64,000 nucleotides of DNA, taken from positions 1 through 64,000 of the forward strand of contig JASAND010013369.1 of assembly GCA_030248195.1 (NCBI GenBank). Reading direction: 5' to 3'. This stretch comes from Trissonchulus latispiculum (lineage: Eukaryota; Nematoda; Enoplea; Enoplida; Ironidae). Positions 32,401 to 41,483 of this stretch are shown here, one piece after another (the first letter of the stretch is position 1; the number at the start of each line of letters is the position of its first letter). Under the pieces are notes generated by a model. The model saw nothing but the letters and a program-made list of their open reading frames with translations, did no database searches and had not been told where the DNA came from. Both the position numbers and the translations under genes were made by a program.

Positions 32401-35016
32401 AAAATATATTAAAAAACGGACTAACCCATTTCGAGCAGATAAAGCAGAATGCACCGTATTGGCAGTGGATCCAGTTCCAGAAACAATGAATGTATCTTCA
32501 TGCTGAGGAATCTTAAACAGCCCAGAGGAATCTGGCAAAAGCGTCAGTTGGTCTGTTTTCGTTTCCAACAATACAGACGTCGGATCCAGCTAAAACCCAA
32601 AATCATATATAGGAGTATGCAAAATGAGTACCTTAGCGGAACATTAACGAACCAGAAAATAGGATGCAACTAAAGCAAATGACTCTAATTAAATAAACCT
32701 GGGATTGCTGGGATTCTAAGGCTCAAAACATAGATAAACCAGCCTGATTGACAGAAAATACTGATATGCTAATGACTGGCTACCTAGTACCTAGTACTTA
32801 CTAAGAAACAAAACTAAACCGAGCATTAAATTACCATTAAAGAAAGTATCGGCTAATAACAAGAGGATAATTGAGAGGGAAGGAGGTGGGTGCAGATTCC
32901 CATGGACAGGCACAAACAGGTCGCCCCCCTCCCTCTGCGTGGAACAACAGGGCTGGACCCACAAGATTTACAACAATTACATATTTTCTAAGAAAACTTG
33001 AGATTATAAAAACAAAGGTAAAATTATAAAGACAGTCCAAATTCTCCTCTTACTTTGAAAATAAAAGCAACGTTTTCCGCGTTTAAATCAGTGTGACCAA
33101 TCTTCTTATTCTCAGAATTATAAATCAAAGTGATATATCTAGTACTCATCTCACTCATAATGCAAGCAATATCAAATCTTCAAGAACTAACAGCGGAAAA
33201 GTCTCACGATCAAACTAACAATGGCGTGAATAAGAGCCAGCCAAAAAATGGTGTTTCGAAACCTTACCGTTATGATTGGTGGGTTCAAGGAAGGCGGCAG
33301 TTTAAATTCTTGAGCACAGCGCCACAAGCATGCTATGAAGCTGATTAAATCCAGGCCCATTTCGCAGTTGCATTGAAAGCAAGCATCGAACGCAAGCAAG
33401 AAAACTAAGCCGGTGAAACAGCAAACTTCAGACAAATCAACAAGCGGAAAAGCAGAATCAGTGTAGAAGGCGACAGAAAGCTAATTTGCATAAATCTGTA
33501 ATTTGCATACTAAAACAACTGCAATCATTAACGCTCCAAAAGCTTGTGCTGCTCTAAATACGCGTACTGTAAATAATTTTAGAACATTAAGAAAAATCCG
33601 AGAATGCTAAGATCTGAGATGCTAAGAGGAAATCAAGATTTAACCGGTTATTCCCAGAGTTCACAGATTTTATGGATTTTATAGGCTTTGTCTATAAATT
33701 GACAGAATCAAAAAATCAAAAAACAAGTGTTTGATATTTGATATTTGTTTTGGCTAGAGAATTCAAAGACTGTTTTCACCTAAATCAAGAAAACCTTGAA
33801 ATTTGATTTTTGAGTTTTGTTTTTGTTAACAGAAAATCAAAAATCAAAAATCAAAGCGTTGATATTTGATTTCGGATGAAAAAACGAAAATCAAAAATCA
33901 AATATCAAAGCGTTGATTTTTGATTTTTGTTTTTCTATTTCCCGGAAAAATCAAATGATCACGGGGTACACTGACAATGCCAAGTCTTAACTCCCACGCA
34001 GAGCACGTCTAGAGATTTGGAAATTTATAGAAAATACTCCATAATGCCGAACAAAAAGTGGTGCAGGTTGTGCTTCTTGACTAATTTTATTTAGCACTTT
34101 TGGGGCAGATTTATATCCAACGAACTGTTGGCATTTCACGCACTAAACGTTTCTGTCGATTAAACTGGCATACGGATTTCTTTAAGTCGTTCTCTGACTT
34201 AGCAAATGCTTAAATTTCTACTCAGCACTTTTCACTTGAAATTCATTATTGTTAAATTTAAATAAATACATACAAATAAATACATAAATTCATGTATTGT
34301 GACCATCTAGTTACTGGCTCTGCACAATTGTTGCCTCAATAAATAAGTTCATGTGTGCAACACATTTATATTAACAGTGTTTACCACATGAGGCGAGCAA
34401 CATTTAAAGTAGTGGAACGCAGGAATGATTAAATAATGCGTTTTGTCTAAGATGTTTCCTAGCAAGGCCAATGGACTGGCGGCACTAAATTTTCCAGTTT
34501 CACCATTGAGCTCCACGATTATTTGCAATGCATTCGTGAGAGCAAAATCTGAAAAATCTACTGATTTTGGTGTGATGTATTATTTATTCACGGATGTGCT
34601 AACGTTAAGTAATGTTTTGAGGTTGTAATTTAGTCTTAATTGTAGTCTTGTAAATGAGTTACCTTATAGGAGATTGGAGCAGTCGCAGCAACCATCCGTA
34701 GTACGGACATGGCAAACCCTATCAGGCATAAATGACTGGCATTTGACAAAGCAATCCAATAAACAATCCTTTCTAACAAAAAATTGTCAAAAATGGTCAT
34801 TTGAAAGGTAGCAGCTAAGTAATCATAGTATAGCCATATGATATTCTGAAGTAAGTCAGCGGCAGCCATCCAATGAACGAAAACATAAAACGATCCCTTA
34901 AACTTTCCATTATGTTTCAAAAGTACGCAAATGGTTGCAATATATAACATAAATAGTGGACAATTCAAGCAGAGAGATTCTGCAATCATTAAGCCATTCG
35001 CCAAAGGCTCATTCAT
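17460..35016 (-). CDS. Nematode-type 7TM chemoreceptor-like GPCR (two exons)
   Basis: Exon 1 (35016-34663, 118 codons) starts at an ATG and encodes TM1-3, ending RMVAATAPISYK at an AAG|GTAACT donor. Exon 2 (18011-17460) follows a GGTGCTTCAG acceptor, starts KVRITNCAVIAVVLL in the same phase and encodes TM4-7 with the C-terminal tail ...VTNISIKP. Joined, they give about 301 residues, the usual size for nematode serpentine receptors. Features are an Arg after TM3, Cys in the TM4-5 loop (HPCC), a basic third loop (FKRERSF) and YCICNMALRR after TM7. The family (Srx-like) is inferred from overall pattern. The intron is 16.65 kb and contains a gypsy element, a LINE remnant and an integrase transposon. 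The two exons could instead be remnants of two genes. Confidence 0.65.
18012..18641. other. Receptor intron, 3' end before the gypsy element
   Basis: This is AT-rich intron sequence with no feature recognised. AAAAT at 18637-18641 is the left target duplication of the LTR element. Confidence 0.5.
18642..18817 (-). repeat. 3' LTR of gypsy element
   Basis: 176 bp, matching the copy at 23239-23414 except for about three substitutions. It contains two ATGCAAATTAG/ATGCAAACTAA-type motifs. The purine tract for plus-strand priming lies immediately beside it at 18818-18835. Confidence 0.95.
18852..22314 (-). pseudogene. pol: gypsy pol (zinc knuckle-PR-RT-RNase H-INT), frameshifted
   Basis: The main frame (22314-19432, 960 codons) has a Cys-rich zinc-knuckle segment (CLSCGKKGHFSRVC), protease motif DTGSTASIIP, RT with LPMGYTCAGSVFQ and a catalytic LMDD, RNase H DASDVGIGGTL, integrase HPGF...WWPGM zinc region, LALDLAGPY and VTDNGPQF. 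Around 19470-19490 the integrase changes frame. The conserved ANGMVERFNR catalytic Glu region and the rest of the C-terminus continue in another frame to a stop at 18852. The pol ATG at 22314 overlaps the gag end and lies in a different frame, so pol would need a frameshift or reinitiation. The integrase break makes this copy defective. Confidence 0.93.
22298..22794 (-). pseudogene. gag: gypsy gag, frameshifted
   Basis: A likely start ATG is at 22794, followed by the WKDW...FETYM pattern typical of gypsy capsid N-termini. That frame closes quickly. The rest of the capsid-like region (ARRVAILIHCLGTEGQRIF, then FDDWFAELKSL) continues in another frame to a stop at 22298. The switch falls near 22680-22690, in a GA-rich run. 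The gag stop overlaps the pol start by 17 bases. The apparent longer frame reaching 23128 runs through a leader minisatellite and is probably not the true N-terminus. Confidence 0.8.
22858..23160 (-). repeat. 27-bp minisatellite in gypsy leader
   Basis: About ten units of roughly 27 bp (core CCAATGCACCGACCTTGATCG on the plus strand) lie between the 5' LTR and gag. Because 27 is a multiple of three, several frames stay open through it, which produces long spurious proteins on both strands. Confidence 0.92.
23239..23414 (-). repeat. 5' LTR of gypsy element
   Basis: 176 bp; partner of 18642-18817. It should contain the promoter and start of the element's transcript, running toward lower coordinates. 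The internal side is followed after about four bases by TGGCGCTGCGAG, a tRNA-primer type site. Confidence 0.93.
23420..23779. other. Intronic spacer between gypsy and LINE remnant
   Basis: No gene or repeat is recognised. T-rich sequence. Confidence 0.4.
23780..26110 (-). pseudogene. Non-LTR retrotransposon remnant (2A, endonuclease, RT)
   Basis: Read on the minus strand, fragments in changing frames give the order of a LINE polyprotein. They are: a leader with the 2A motif DIEENPGP (25743-25720), a Cys-rich zinc-finger segment (CPVCDRKAPKNC...C), APE-type endonuclease pieces (ICGDLNAHSD near 25460; SDHLPI near 25200), and reverse transcriptase pieces (GKSPGPDKITNEML near 24480; an FDTVHREALIRKL-like segment near 24050). 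Several frameshifts and stops separate them, and the RT is cut off near 23780 before its C-terminal part. 2A peptides are known in non-LTR elements of the CR1/Rex1 and trypanosome L1Tc/ingi types. The clade here is inferred as CR1-like. Confidence 0.85.
26117..26301 (+). other. Possible orphan exon
   Basis: An open segment (about 26138-26300) reading LPPTFEPYSQVYKYGAQDAP and onward ends at a good donor (CCAG|GTAAGA, donor at 26301-26302). No upstream or downstream partner was found and a stop lies just upstream in that frame. It might be a remnant exon or part of the neighbouring LINE. No family is recognised. Confidence 0.25.
26905..26928. repeat. CCTGCTGCGC hairpin, copy 2
   Basis: A 10-bp stem with a CTCA loop. 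The 200 bases to its right share short blocks with the right side of copy 3 (TTTGCTCGGTCC, GCATGATTTGTGTGT, ACGCATAT), so the hairpin is probably the end of a dispersed repeat. Confidence 0.75.
27564..27905. repeat. Left terminal inverted repeat of integrase transposon
   Basis: It matches the right end in reverse complement, with one extra segment of about 55 bases (27800-27855) not present on the right. It contains repeated AAAAATCAAAAATCAA tracts facing their own reverse complements, so each end can also fold on itself. These could be multiple transposase-binding sites. Confidence 0.9.
28054..30222 (+). CDS. DDE integrase-core transposase, six exons, 404 aa
   Basis: Exons 28054-28272, 28537-28746, 28949-29064, 29220-29364, 29547-29751 and 29903-30222 join in phase without stops. 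Residues 1-73 look like a helix-turn-helix region (GLSDVNLRRFCKKHGI). Residues 74-143 carry VGGTYGRKMMTGYLK, RRVGESLRRVHP and HMDQNEK, typical of this family. The catalytic core has AVDGHS (Asp156), VVVDHGKEF (Asp197) and NNRVERMW (Glu235), a D-D37-E triad, followed by HLFAISYV and DSWNNH. Intron 2 would use a GC donor (AAG|GCGAGG at 28747), since HMDQNEK must join LVDFGVTF. The enzyme should bind the terminal repeats and catalyse strand transfer in the nucleus. The open frame and complete triad suggest recent activity. Confidence 0.9.
30611..33158 (-). CDS. Transposon-borne protein with RING-like Cys cluster, 341 aa
   Basis: Six exons join in phase: 33158-33054, 32589-32426, 32098-31801 (extending to a donor at 31791), 31604-31482, 31243-31163 and 30855-30611. 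The ATG at 33158 starts MSEMSTRYITLIYN. The middle holds a proline-rich stretch (PPVPPPISG) and a segment that could be a small beta-grasp or ubiquitin-like fold (IYIQMPKDDLNLSTV...TDGRPVPDN). After a basic, Ser/Glu-rich linker (RKRALSELSSSDENEG) the C-terminus has CNIC, TICLDC, CAMC and a final FPLCRATW, a RING-like pattern in which the seventh Cys is Phe and one His is replaced. It diverges from the transposase gene's strand but lies inside the same element. A role in regulating or targeting transposition through ubiquitin or protein binding is a guess. Confidence 0.75.
30925..31116. mobile_element. MITE family A, nested fragment
   Basis: It matches one end of the element at 59695-60958 in order: TTGTGTTTTCGAGCTTAAG, a C/G run, CCGTTAGCG-CAGAGC, AGTGTGCCTAGTGGCACACT, then TTATATTATGTACTCTTG. 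It sits in intron 5 of the minus-strand transposon gene, so it arrived after the host transposon. The second arm is missing. Confidence 0.75.
33690..33976. repeat. Right terminal inverted repeat of integrase transposon
   Basis: Reverse complement of the left end, including CAGTCTTTGAATTCTC, the ATCAAAAATCAA tracts and the terminal GGTACACTGACA. It is immediately followed by the ATGCCAA duplication. Confidence 0.92.
33984..34662. other. Receptor intron, 5' end
   Basis: No feature is recognised. It ends at the exon 1 donor of the receptor (minus strand, donor GT at 34662-34661). Confidence 0.45.
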
Positions 35017-37319
35017 ACTTGAATAGGCTGAAAATCTAGTAATTGATCGTCTGTAGCTTGGAAGGCTTTACTGTAATGAAGTTATATACTTGAACAAAGT
35101 GGCCACTAAAAATTTGCTATAATTTCTACAAGATTCACACATATGTTTTAACATAGCTCACAACTCTGAAAAAATCTATGTAAAAATATATGCTCAAGCT
35201 AGAGATGGGATAGAGGGTGGCAAAGCCGAGACCGATATCTCAATACTGGCCGGACCAGTCCGCGCACACCTGATTTCGTTAGGACCCTGGTTTCTCATTA
35301 AATCAGGACTTGCAACATAATGCAACAACATGCAAAATAAACAACCGCAGATTTCTATTTCTATTCTGGAATAATAAAGCACAGCCCACATGGATAAATT
35401 CTCAGTGTGTTGATTTCCGATTGGTGATTGTACAGTCATTTTTCCTGCTGCGCCTCAGCGCAGCAGGTTGTTTAAATTTGCTCGGTCCTTCAGTTTGCAC
35501 TCAGGTACCGCATTGAACATACGTTATTGCATAAATGCACACCTTTAGTGCATTAAGGTAGGAAACCCATGATTTGTGTGTCGACGTTGCACAGAAACTT
35601 TTTGCACATGTAAATTACGCATATGTGCTGAAAGCAGTCATTCTAATTCTTAATTATTGAAGCCGGTATTTATGCAATGGTATGTTCTGCTGTTTGAGAC
35701 TTCCAGATTACGCAAGTTTTGCTTCTCTTTCTAGTTGACTGTGAACTGTGAGCGAAAACAAAGCTAAGGTTTTGATAAAATTTTCACTAGAACACTATGA
35801 TATTCTGAATTCTGGCAAGCAATCAAAGTACAGAAACATGTCTTTGCATTTGTCAACCGCTGTAAGTAGACCTTTGATTTGTCTTTGTCACGGGCCGGAT
35901 TTGTCACTACATTTATTTTATTTGATTTTAAGATTAATACTGATCTCAAATAGTTAACGCAAGTGCTCCCAAGAAAAGTTTATGCAAATGTTGCTGTAGC
36001 AACATAATCTTTTTGCAGACAATATTGCTTGTTAAGTTCTGTGTAGAGTTTGAAATGTGACATTGTACCAGCTATGTGAGCATTCTGATTGTACACCAAC
36101 ATAGTGAAACTAATTAGCTATAATAGTTACTCGTTTAGCCGTGGGAAATGCAAAATCTGTAGCTTTCGCTCAAGTTTCCAATGCGAGAATACTTCGAAAC
36201 AAGCAATAGTTGATTGATAGCATATCAAAATTGATCTAGGCTTTTGCACATTCCACAGAAATTGTTACTTGATAGCAACTATAGATCTGTTGCGAGCAAG
36301 TGACGGAAAGGAAATTTCGCCAGCATTTCTTAAGAAACTGCACTGTAGAAGGTTCCCCAGCAGAGCCACCAGCTCATCTTGGCTACGCGCTCGAAAATCA
36401 CTGATGTCAGGCATTTCTTGGCAGTTTGCTTACTTTTGCGGACTCCAACAGTGTAACTTTTGGCCATATCTCGAGATCCAGAAAAGCTAGAAAAATTTCT
36501 ACTGCAGATTTGGAATCAACGTCCCCGCCCGAATTACAATAGGACCAACTTTGAAACCAATCGCAGACAAAAAGTTTTCGACCGTTTTTGAGAATCAACT
36601 TGGCTTTTGGTCAGACTTTATTTGAGGGGCGCTTTATTCTAAGTTATAAGCTTTGCAGCTGTGATAGTAACGTGGCTAAAACTGATGCTTGATTAATCTA
36701 GGCTTTAGTTAGGACATTTGTGTTGCGCTGCGATATTTACAATGATAAAATGTTTCCTACTAAAAATCTGGCACCAAGTAGAACAGTTATTTGCTGATTA
36801 TTACAAGAGACAGAGTTGAAATAATTAGGTCTTCCAGGCTAAGCAATAGATTTTTAGATTTAGAGTCTTCCTTGTGAATGGACTGACAATATTGGCTTGC
36901 AGTTCTAAAGTACATTTCTGCAAAGATTCACACATCGGGTTGAAACTAACCTTTGAAGGATGATTATTAAGTTTTCACGTGGGCAACTTAAAGCATTCCG
37001 TTCAAGTCGTCAAGTAGCTGCACTTAAACAAAATACATTCTAGATAATCAGGAAATAATGACGAGTGATAGAGTTGGAAGCAGAAACAAAAGAGCATAAA
37101 GGTTACAGTTTGCCGGGAAAAGCTTTAGTCATCATAATAATGAATTACTATATGGATCAACTCAAAGCAAAATCCAGGAAACCAGAATGTCGAGTTCATC
37201 ATTTTTCAAATATCGTTCTGCTTAGGTACAAACAAGATAAATAGGACGGGAACGTCAAGTGAAGTGTGTTAGACACAAATGGACATGTCATAATAAACAG
37301 AACCTACATCAAACTGGTT
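35017..37319. other. Upstream of receptor; one dispersed hairpin
   Basis: No gene is recognised. The region should include the promoter of the minus-strand receptor, but no clear element can be named. A third CCTGCTGCGC hairpin (10-bp stem, loop CTCA) lies at 35444-35467 beside sequence shared with 26929-27100. Confidence 0.5.
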
Positions 37320-37327
37320 ATTGTTTC

Positions 37328-37943
37328 GGCTTTTGTAAATTTTGTGAGGAGGAACTGACTTAATGACTCTTGTTACGCTTGATTAACTTTTAAGTGGCAG
37401 CCTACTTAGCAGGCAGAAGAAATTTTACAGAAGAAATTTGGGAGAGGTCATGTTGTAATGACCTCTGTATTTCTCTCCCCATAAATTTTACTTGTTTAAT
37501 ATTAAGAGCATGAACTAGCAAAATTCGGAAATAATGTATTTTAATCTTCAACTCCTTTCAGCGCAATCAAATTAAAAATTAATTTTTATGCTTAAAATTG
37601 ATTGCAATGTAGAATTGAATTTAAACTGAAAATTAAATTGACGATTTTAATTTCTGAAACACCTGGACCAAATTTTGGAAAAAATTGTAGGTCGTACTTG
37701 TAATCAGAAACACTATAAAATTCTTTAAAACATAACGGTTTTAAATTTACGGGGTTTCAAAAATTTTTACCTTCATAAAAATCTAATTTCAATTCAACAG
37801 CATTTTAAAATAACTTTAAAGCAGTTCTGAAAAAAAGTTTCTGTAAAATTTCTTCAGCCTGCTTAGTAGGGTGCCACTTTAAAGTTAATCAAGCGTAACA
37901 AGAGTCATTAATTCAGTTCCTCCCCACAAAATTTACAAAAGCC
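37328..37943. mobile_element. Foldback MITE family B, copy 2 (616 bp)
   Basis: It has the same GGCTTTTGTAAATTTTGTG ends and internal sequence as 3977-4847, but one arm is shortened. It is flanked by an exact 8-bp duplication, ATTGTTTC (37320-37327 and 37944-37951). Confidence 0.92.
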
Positions 37944-37951
37944 ATTGTTTC

Positions 37952-39183
37952 CATAATACTGCAGGCATAAAACGGGTTAAGGCATCTGGTTAAGCAGTCT
38001 CCCAAATTCAATTGAAAACATTTTCCATCAAGTATTGAGTGAGCAGCAGCTGGTCAAACTTGAAAAGGCAATAAATATCAAAGGATTTTGAAAAGTGGAG
38101 AACGCTAGTAAATAATCTCATTCCATTTTCTTCGTTCTTTTGTTATTCTGTGTGTTTCCAGATGGGAATAGTTTGTTAAGCGCTCACATATGAAATTTTT
38201 AATATTTTCAATTGGTCTCTGATTAGATGCACATGCACACAATTTTTAAACCCATTTGTGTGTCAGAATTTAGTTGGTAAGTTAATCTCAAGAAAATCCA
38301 GAGAATGCAAACAAAGGTCGTGTTTGCGTTTCACATTCGTCGAATACCTATTGGATAATTTCTATTCAAGTTATGTAGTCTGCGTTAAGCGTTTCGCATA
38401 TTTTTAAACTGGATATCGGATTTGTTGTGATTGTTGAGTAAAGAACATATGTGGACTTAGAAAATGGTGGAAATATAGTTTTATTCTGGCGCCAAAAAGA
38501 TTTTGGAACAGGCAATTACAAATGACGATGACTTTCTCAAAGGTTATGGCTTTAGGCCGTGGTACCCAAGCATTAGAAATTATTTATTATTATAACTTAT
38601 AATGATGATTATCATTATTACTGTTATTATGTTCATTTTTGTAATTAGTTGTAACTTTCTTCACAAAAGGACAACCCTTTAATTTGGTATGTCTTTTTTA
38701 AGTTGTCTGATTTAAAAATTTTTTGAAACATGGCTAAAGTTTGTATAAAATGATCAGTTTTTGGTAAAATTCGCTGAGCGGGTCTAATCTGTTTCCCTTT
38801 CTGGACGAGTGGGTCTCCCTCTTTCTTTCTTTCTTTCTTTGTTTTTGGTCGGTCTGGGGGGAGTCTGCACCGCCCCTCCCGCCCCATTCCCACCACGTTA
38901 TCCTATGAGTTGGATCTTGCAGAATGGTAGGCCCTAGTTCTCAACCAGCGCGGACCTCAACGTGCAGTTGAGACCACTGGAACACTGAAATTGTAGGAGC
39001 TGATACTAGTATTTGCCCGGGTAGTAATTTCGGTGATTCTGCTGGTGGTGGTGGTGATGGGGTGGTTATGCTGTACATGGTAGTGGGCCCTAATGACAAT
39101 GTCTGTCCCTATGTGATAGTGATTAGTGTCAGACGACGACGACGACGACGACAACGACGAAAGTCTGATGACCTTGTGCAAAT
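37952..39183. other. No gene; simple repeats
   Basis: TTTC repeats lie near 38820-38840 and GGT/CGA triplet runs near 39040-39165. No coding exon is supported. Confidence 0.45.
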
Positions 39184-39471
39184 ATGTACGATCTGTGTGA
39201 TGATAAATATACTGTGAGCCCAGACGAGCGTAGGATGCTTGTTCCTCCCCTGATGCAAACGGAAGTTGAAGCCATATGCTTTGCCAACATCTACGCCGAA
39301 AATTCCCTTCCTAAGATCACCACGACCCTGTCGGCATGTGCGATATATTTGATGCGTTCCGAAAATCCCCGATGGAAGCGGTGCACTGACTACAATTTTT
39401 CTGACCAAACTATTACAGACGCGTCCACAGTGGAATTAGCCATTGCCTTAAAGAAGGCCAAAGTTGGATAG
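39184..39471 (+). pseudogene. Cyclin-like fragment (uncertain)
   Basis: A 95-residue frame begins MYDLCDDKYT, which resembles the cyclin-box segment with a DDxYT motif. It continues with YAENSLPKITTTLSACAIYL and PRWKRCTDYNFSD, reminiscent of a mitotic cyclin C-terminal lobe. A stop precedes the ATG and the region between the two blocks is much too short for a whole cyclin, so this would be a truncated copy or a single exon. The identification rests on short motifs only. Confidence 0.3.
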
Positions 39472-41180
39472 GCCCGGTCAGAAAATTATTGTGTCTGATC
39501 TTTTCCAACGGGAAACTTTGGAGGACCGGATGGCGAAAGACATTACGTTATTGTTTTGTTATTACTGTTTTTGTGTCAGTCGAAGTCGGGGCATGTAGAG
39601 TTTAGTATCTCCCTTTCATGTAGAGGAGATGTTTTTTAGATATTTTTATTGGAAGTATTACGATCAAACATTAATACGGCGTCTAATTTTGGGAGGACTA
39701 TTCCGAATAATTCCAAAATTTTAAGGGGCTCTATCCTAAAGTTTGCAACAATTGCAAGTTTCAGTGTTTTTGGTTAAAAGCTAAACACTAGCAAAAGTTG
39801 AAAATTTTTAGCGTATTTTAAAAAATTTTTGAAAAAATCGCTAAACTTTCATAAAAATGGTCAATTTAGGATATAAATCGAAAAAGGGTCCTTTTTTGCC
39901 TTCTGGACAACAAGACCTACCTTCTTTGCTTGGGGGTCTACCATACTTGAACGGGAGGTCAAATTTCACTGACCCTTGTAGAGTCAGATGAATATCTCTT
40001 GTGGATTTTTCTTAAATGTATATACTTTCCAAAGCGATTTCTAGAGATTTTTGTCGTCTTTTTACAAAAAAACAGATTTACTTTTTAACAACAACAATAT
40101 TTTTCTGATGGTTTTAGCTAAACATAGTGACAAATTCCATTGACAACAGAGTGATAAATTCCAATGAACCGGGAAAATATTTGGCCGCAATTTCCTTTTC
40201 CCTTGTGACCCAATTTCTTACCCCTGGAGGGAGCAATCTTGGGATCCTGCGAGTCTTCGCTGAGGGTCGGTGGAAATGTTTTCCTGCCCCCCTCTTGTCC
40301 ACCTGTGGGGTCTACACATCGGTCGGTCTGGGGGTCCACCCCCATGCCCCCCACGTTATCTTATGGTTACGATCCAACGGCGGCAGATCATTTCGGGCTA
40401 AGCTTTTATACGGAATCAGCACCGACGCAGATGATGGATGAAAGCATACTACGATTGAAAGTTTGCTCGCTATGGGAATTGAATCGAATGTGGTGTAATT
40501 TCAAGTTGAATTGTACTAGTAAAATTAAAGCATGAATATTAAAACATGAGTGAACAACACCTATAAGACGCATCGTGGCAGTAGTAATCAAACTAGTATG
40601 TTGTGTTTGTTCGATTCGATTCTCTCGCTTCGATTTGATTTTTTCGCATCGATTCTCGATTTCGTACGACTGGAATCGCTAACAAACATTTACAGAATTT
40701 ACAGGACCGTAATTAGGACGGTAAGGCATCTAAACTACATAATCGATGAGGAAGTCTTATTAAACGCATTGTAACATAGTAGCAATCAAGTTAACATGTT
40801 TTGAAAACATAGTTTAGATCTCGTCTGGTCGATCTAGTTCGATTAGATTCACTTTACAGAACTGAAACACATAGAGCTAAGTTGCAGGAGTAACTGTATG
40901 CATCAATTAATGCTAAATATTTTGCAAAATACACGAAAAATAGGGCAAAACAGGTACCGGCAGGCCGGTTTGCATCACGAGTCAAAAAACCGGCCGGGCA
41001 ACAACACTAACAGAAATCGCAAAGGGGGACCTTTTTCACCCCCCTATACTATTGCTGTATCTAATAAAAATATTTCATATAGGCACTGTGAAGTTTGGTC
41101 CTATGTGCGTGTGTAAATCTCGAAATAAAGACCGGACTTCGTATTGAATTTAGGGAAACTAATGCAGGTTCAGGTCTAAG
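39472..41180. other. No gene recognised
   Basis: Short open frames overlap on both strands at 40114-40535 without motifs. Two TTCGATTCGATT-type patches (about 40608-40660 and 40820-40855) resemble one at 15090-15160 and may be a dispersed repeat. Confidence 0.4.
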
Positions 41181-41483
41181 GTGTGTGATGTAAAAACTAA
41201 GTCAAAACTCTACTTTTCTCCTCCAACCTATTCCTACAAAATAGACTACCAAAATTCACTTTACTCACAGCGAAAGTTAGAGCCGTACAAAAATACAAAA
41301 CTTGGGCTCTACGGCCTCCAAACCAATCTCACAAAACTTACAAAGTATGAACACAAAAATCAAATATGGTGCGCAAATTACAGAAGGGAACAATGGCGGA
41401 CCCCAATTATACGGCTGGACCCCACTACAAACTACCTCAAACTGGTTTTGACAGAGCCTTATATAGTGAAGACTAATCAATAA
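41181..41483 (+). CDS. Unrecognised frame, tandem copy 1, stop inside AATAAA
   Basis: 100 codons ending LKLVLTEPYIVKTNQ. The TAA stop is part of the CAATAAAG poly(A) signal. The last 63 codons and the 3' sequence lie in a 403-bp segment repeated at 42418-42820. The protein is rich in Asn, Tyr, Thr and Gln. I recognise no family. A compact 3' end of this kind is common in small DNA viruses and some transposons, but nothing else proves such an origin. It is probably the last part of a larger spliced or broken gene. Confidence 0.35.
   Translation: MCDVKTKSKLYFSPPTYSYKIDYQNSLYSQRKLEPYKNTKLGLYGLQTNLTKLTKYEHKNQIWCANYRREQWRTPIIRLDPTTNYLKLVLTEPYIVKTNQ

Larger units (their letters stand above)
27564..33976. 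mobile_element. Integrase-type DNA transposon, complete (6,413 bp)
   Basis: The element starts TGTCAGTGTACC and ends with the exact reverse complement. It is bordered on both sides by ATGCCAA (27557-27563 and 33977-33983), a 7-bp target duplication. Long terminal inverted repeats (about 27564-27905 and 33690-33976) consist of AT-rich ATCAAAAATCAA motifs arranged as internal palindromes. Inside are two genes, the plus-strand transposase (28054-30222) and a minus-strand gene (33158-30611); both keep phase across six exons. A MITE fragment (30925-31116) has inserted into an intron of the second gene. The transposase resembles the rve-like integrase-core proteins of IS3EU-type eukaryotic elements; the superfamily label is an inference. 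Confidence 0.93.

Noticed and set aside
27564..33976. Polinton/Maverick identity for the integrase transposon
   Set aside because: Too short, no polymerase B or capsid genes, a 7-bp rather than 6-bp duplication and different ends.
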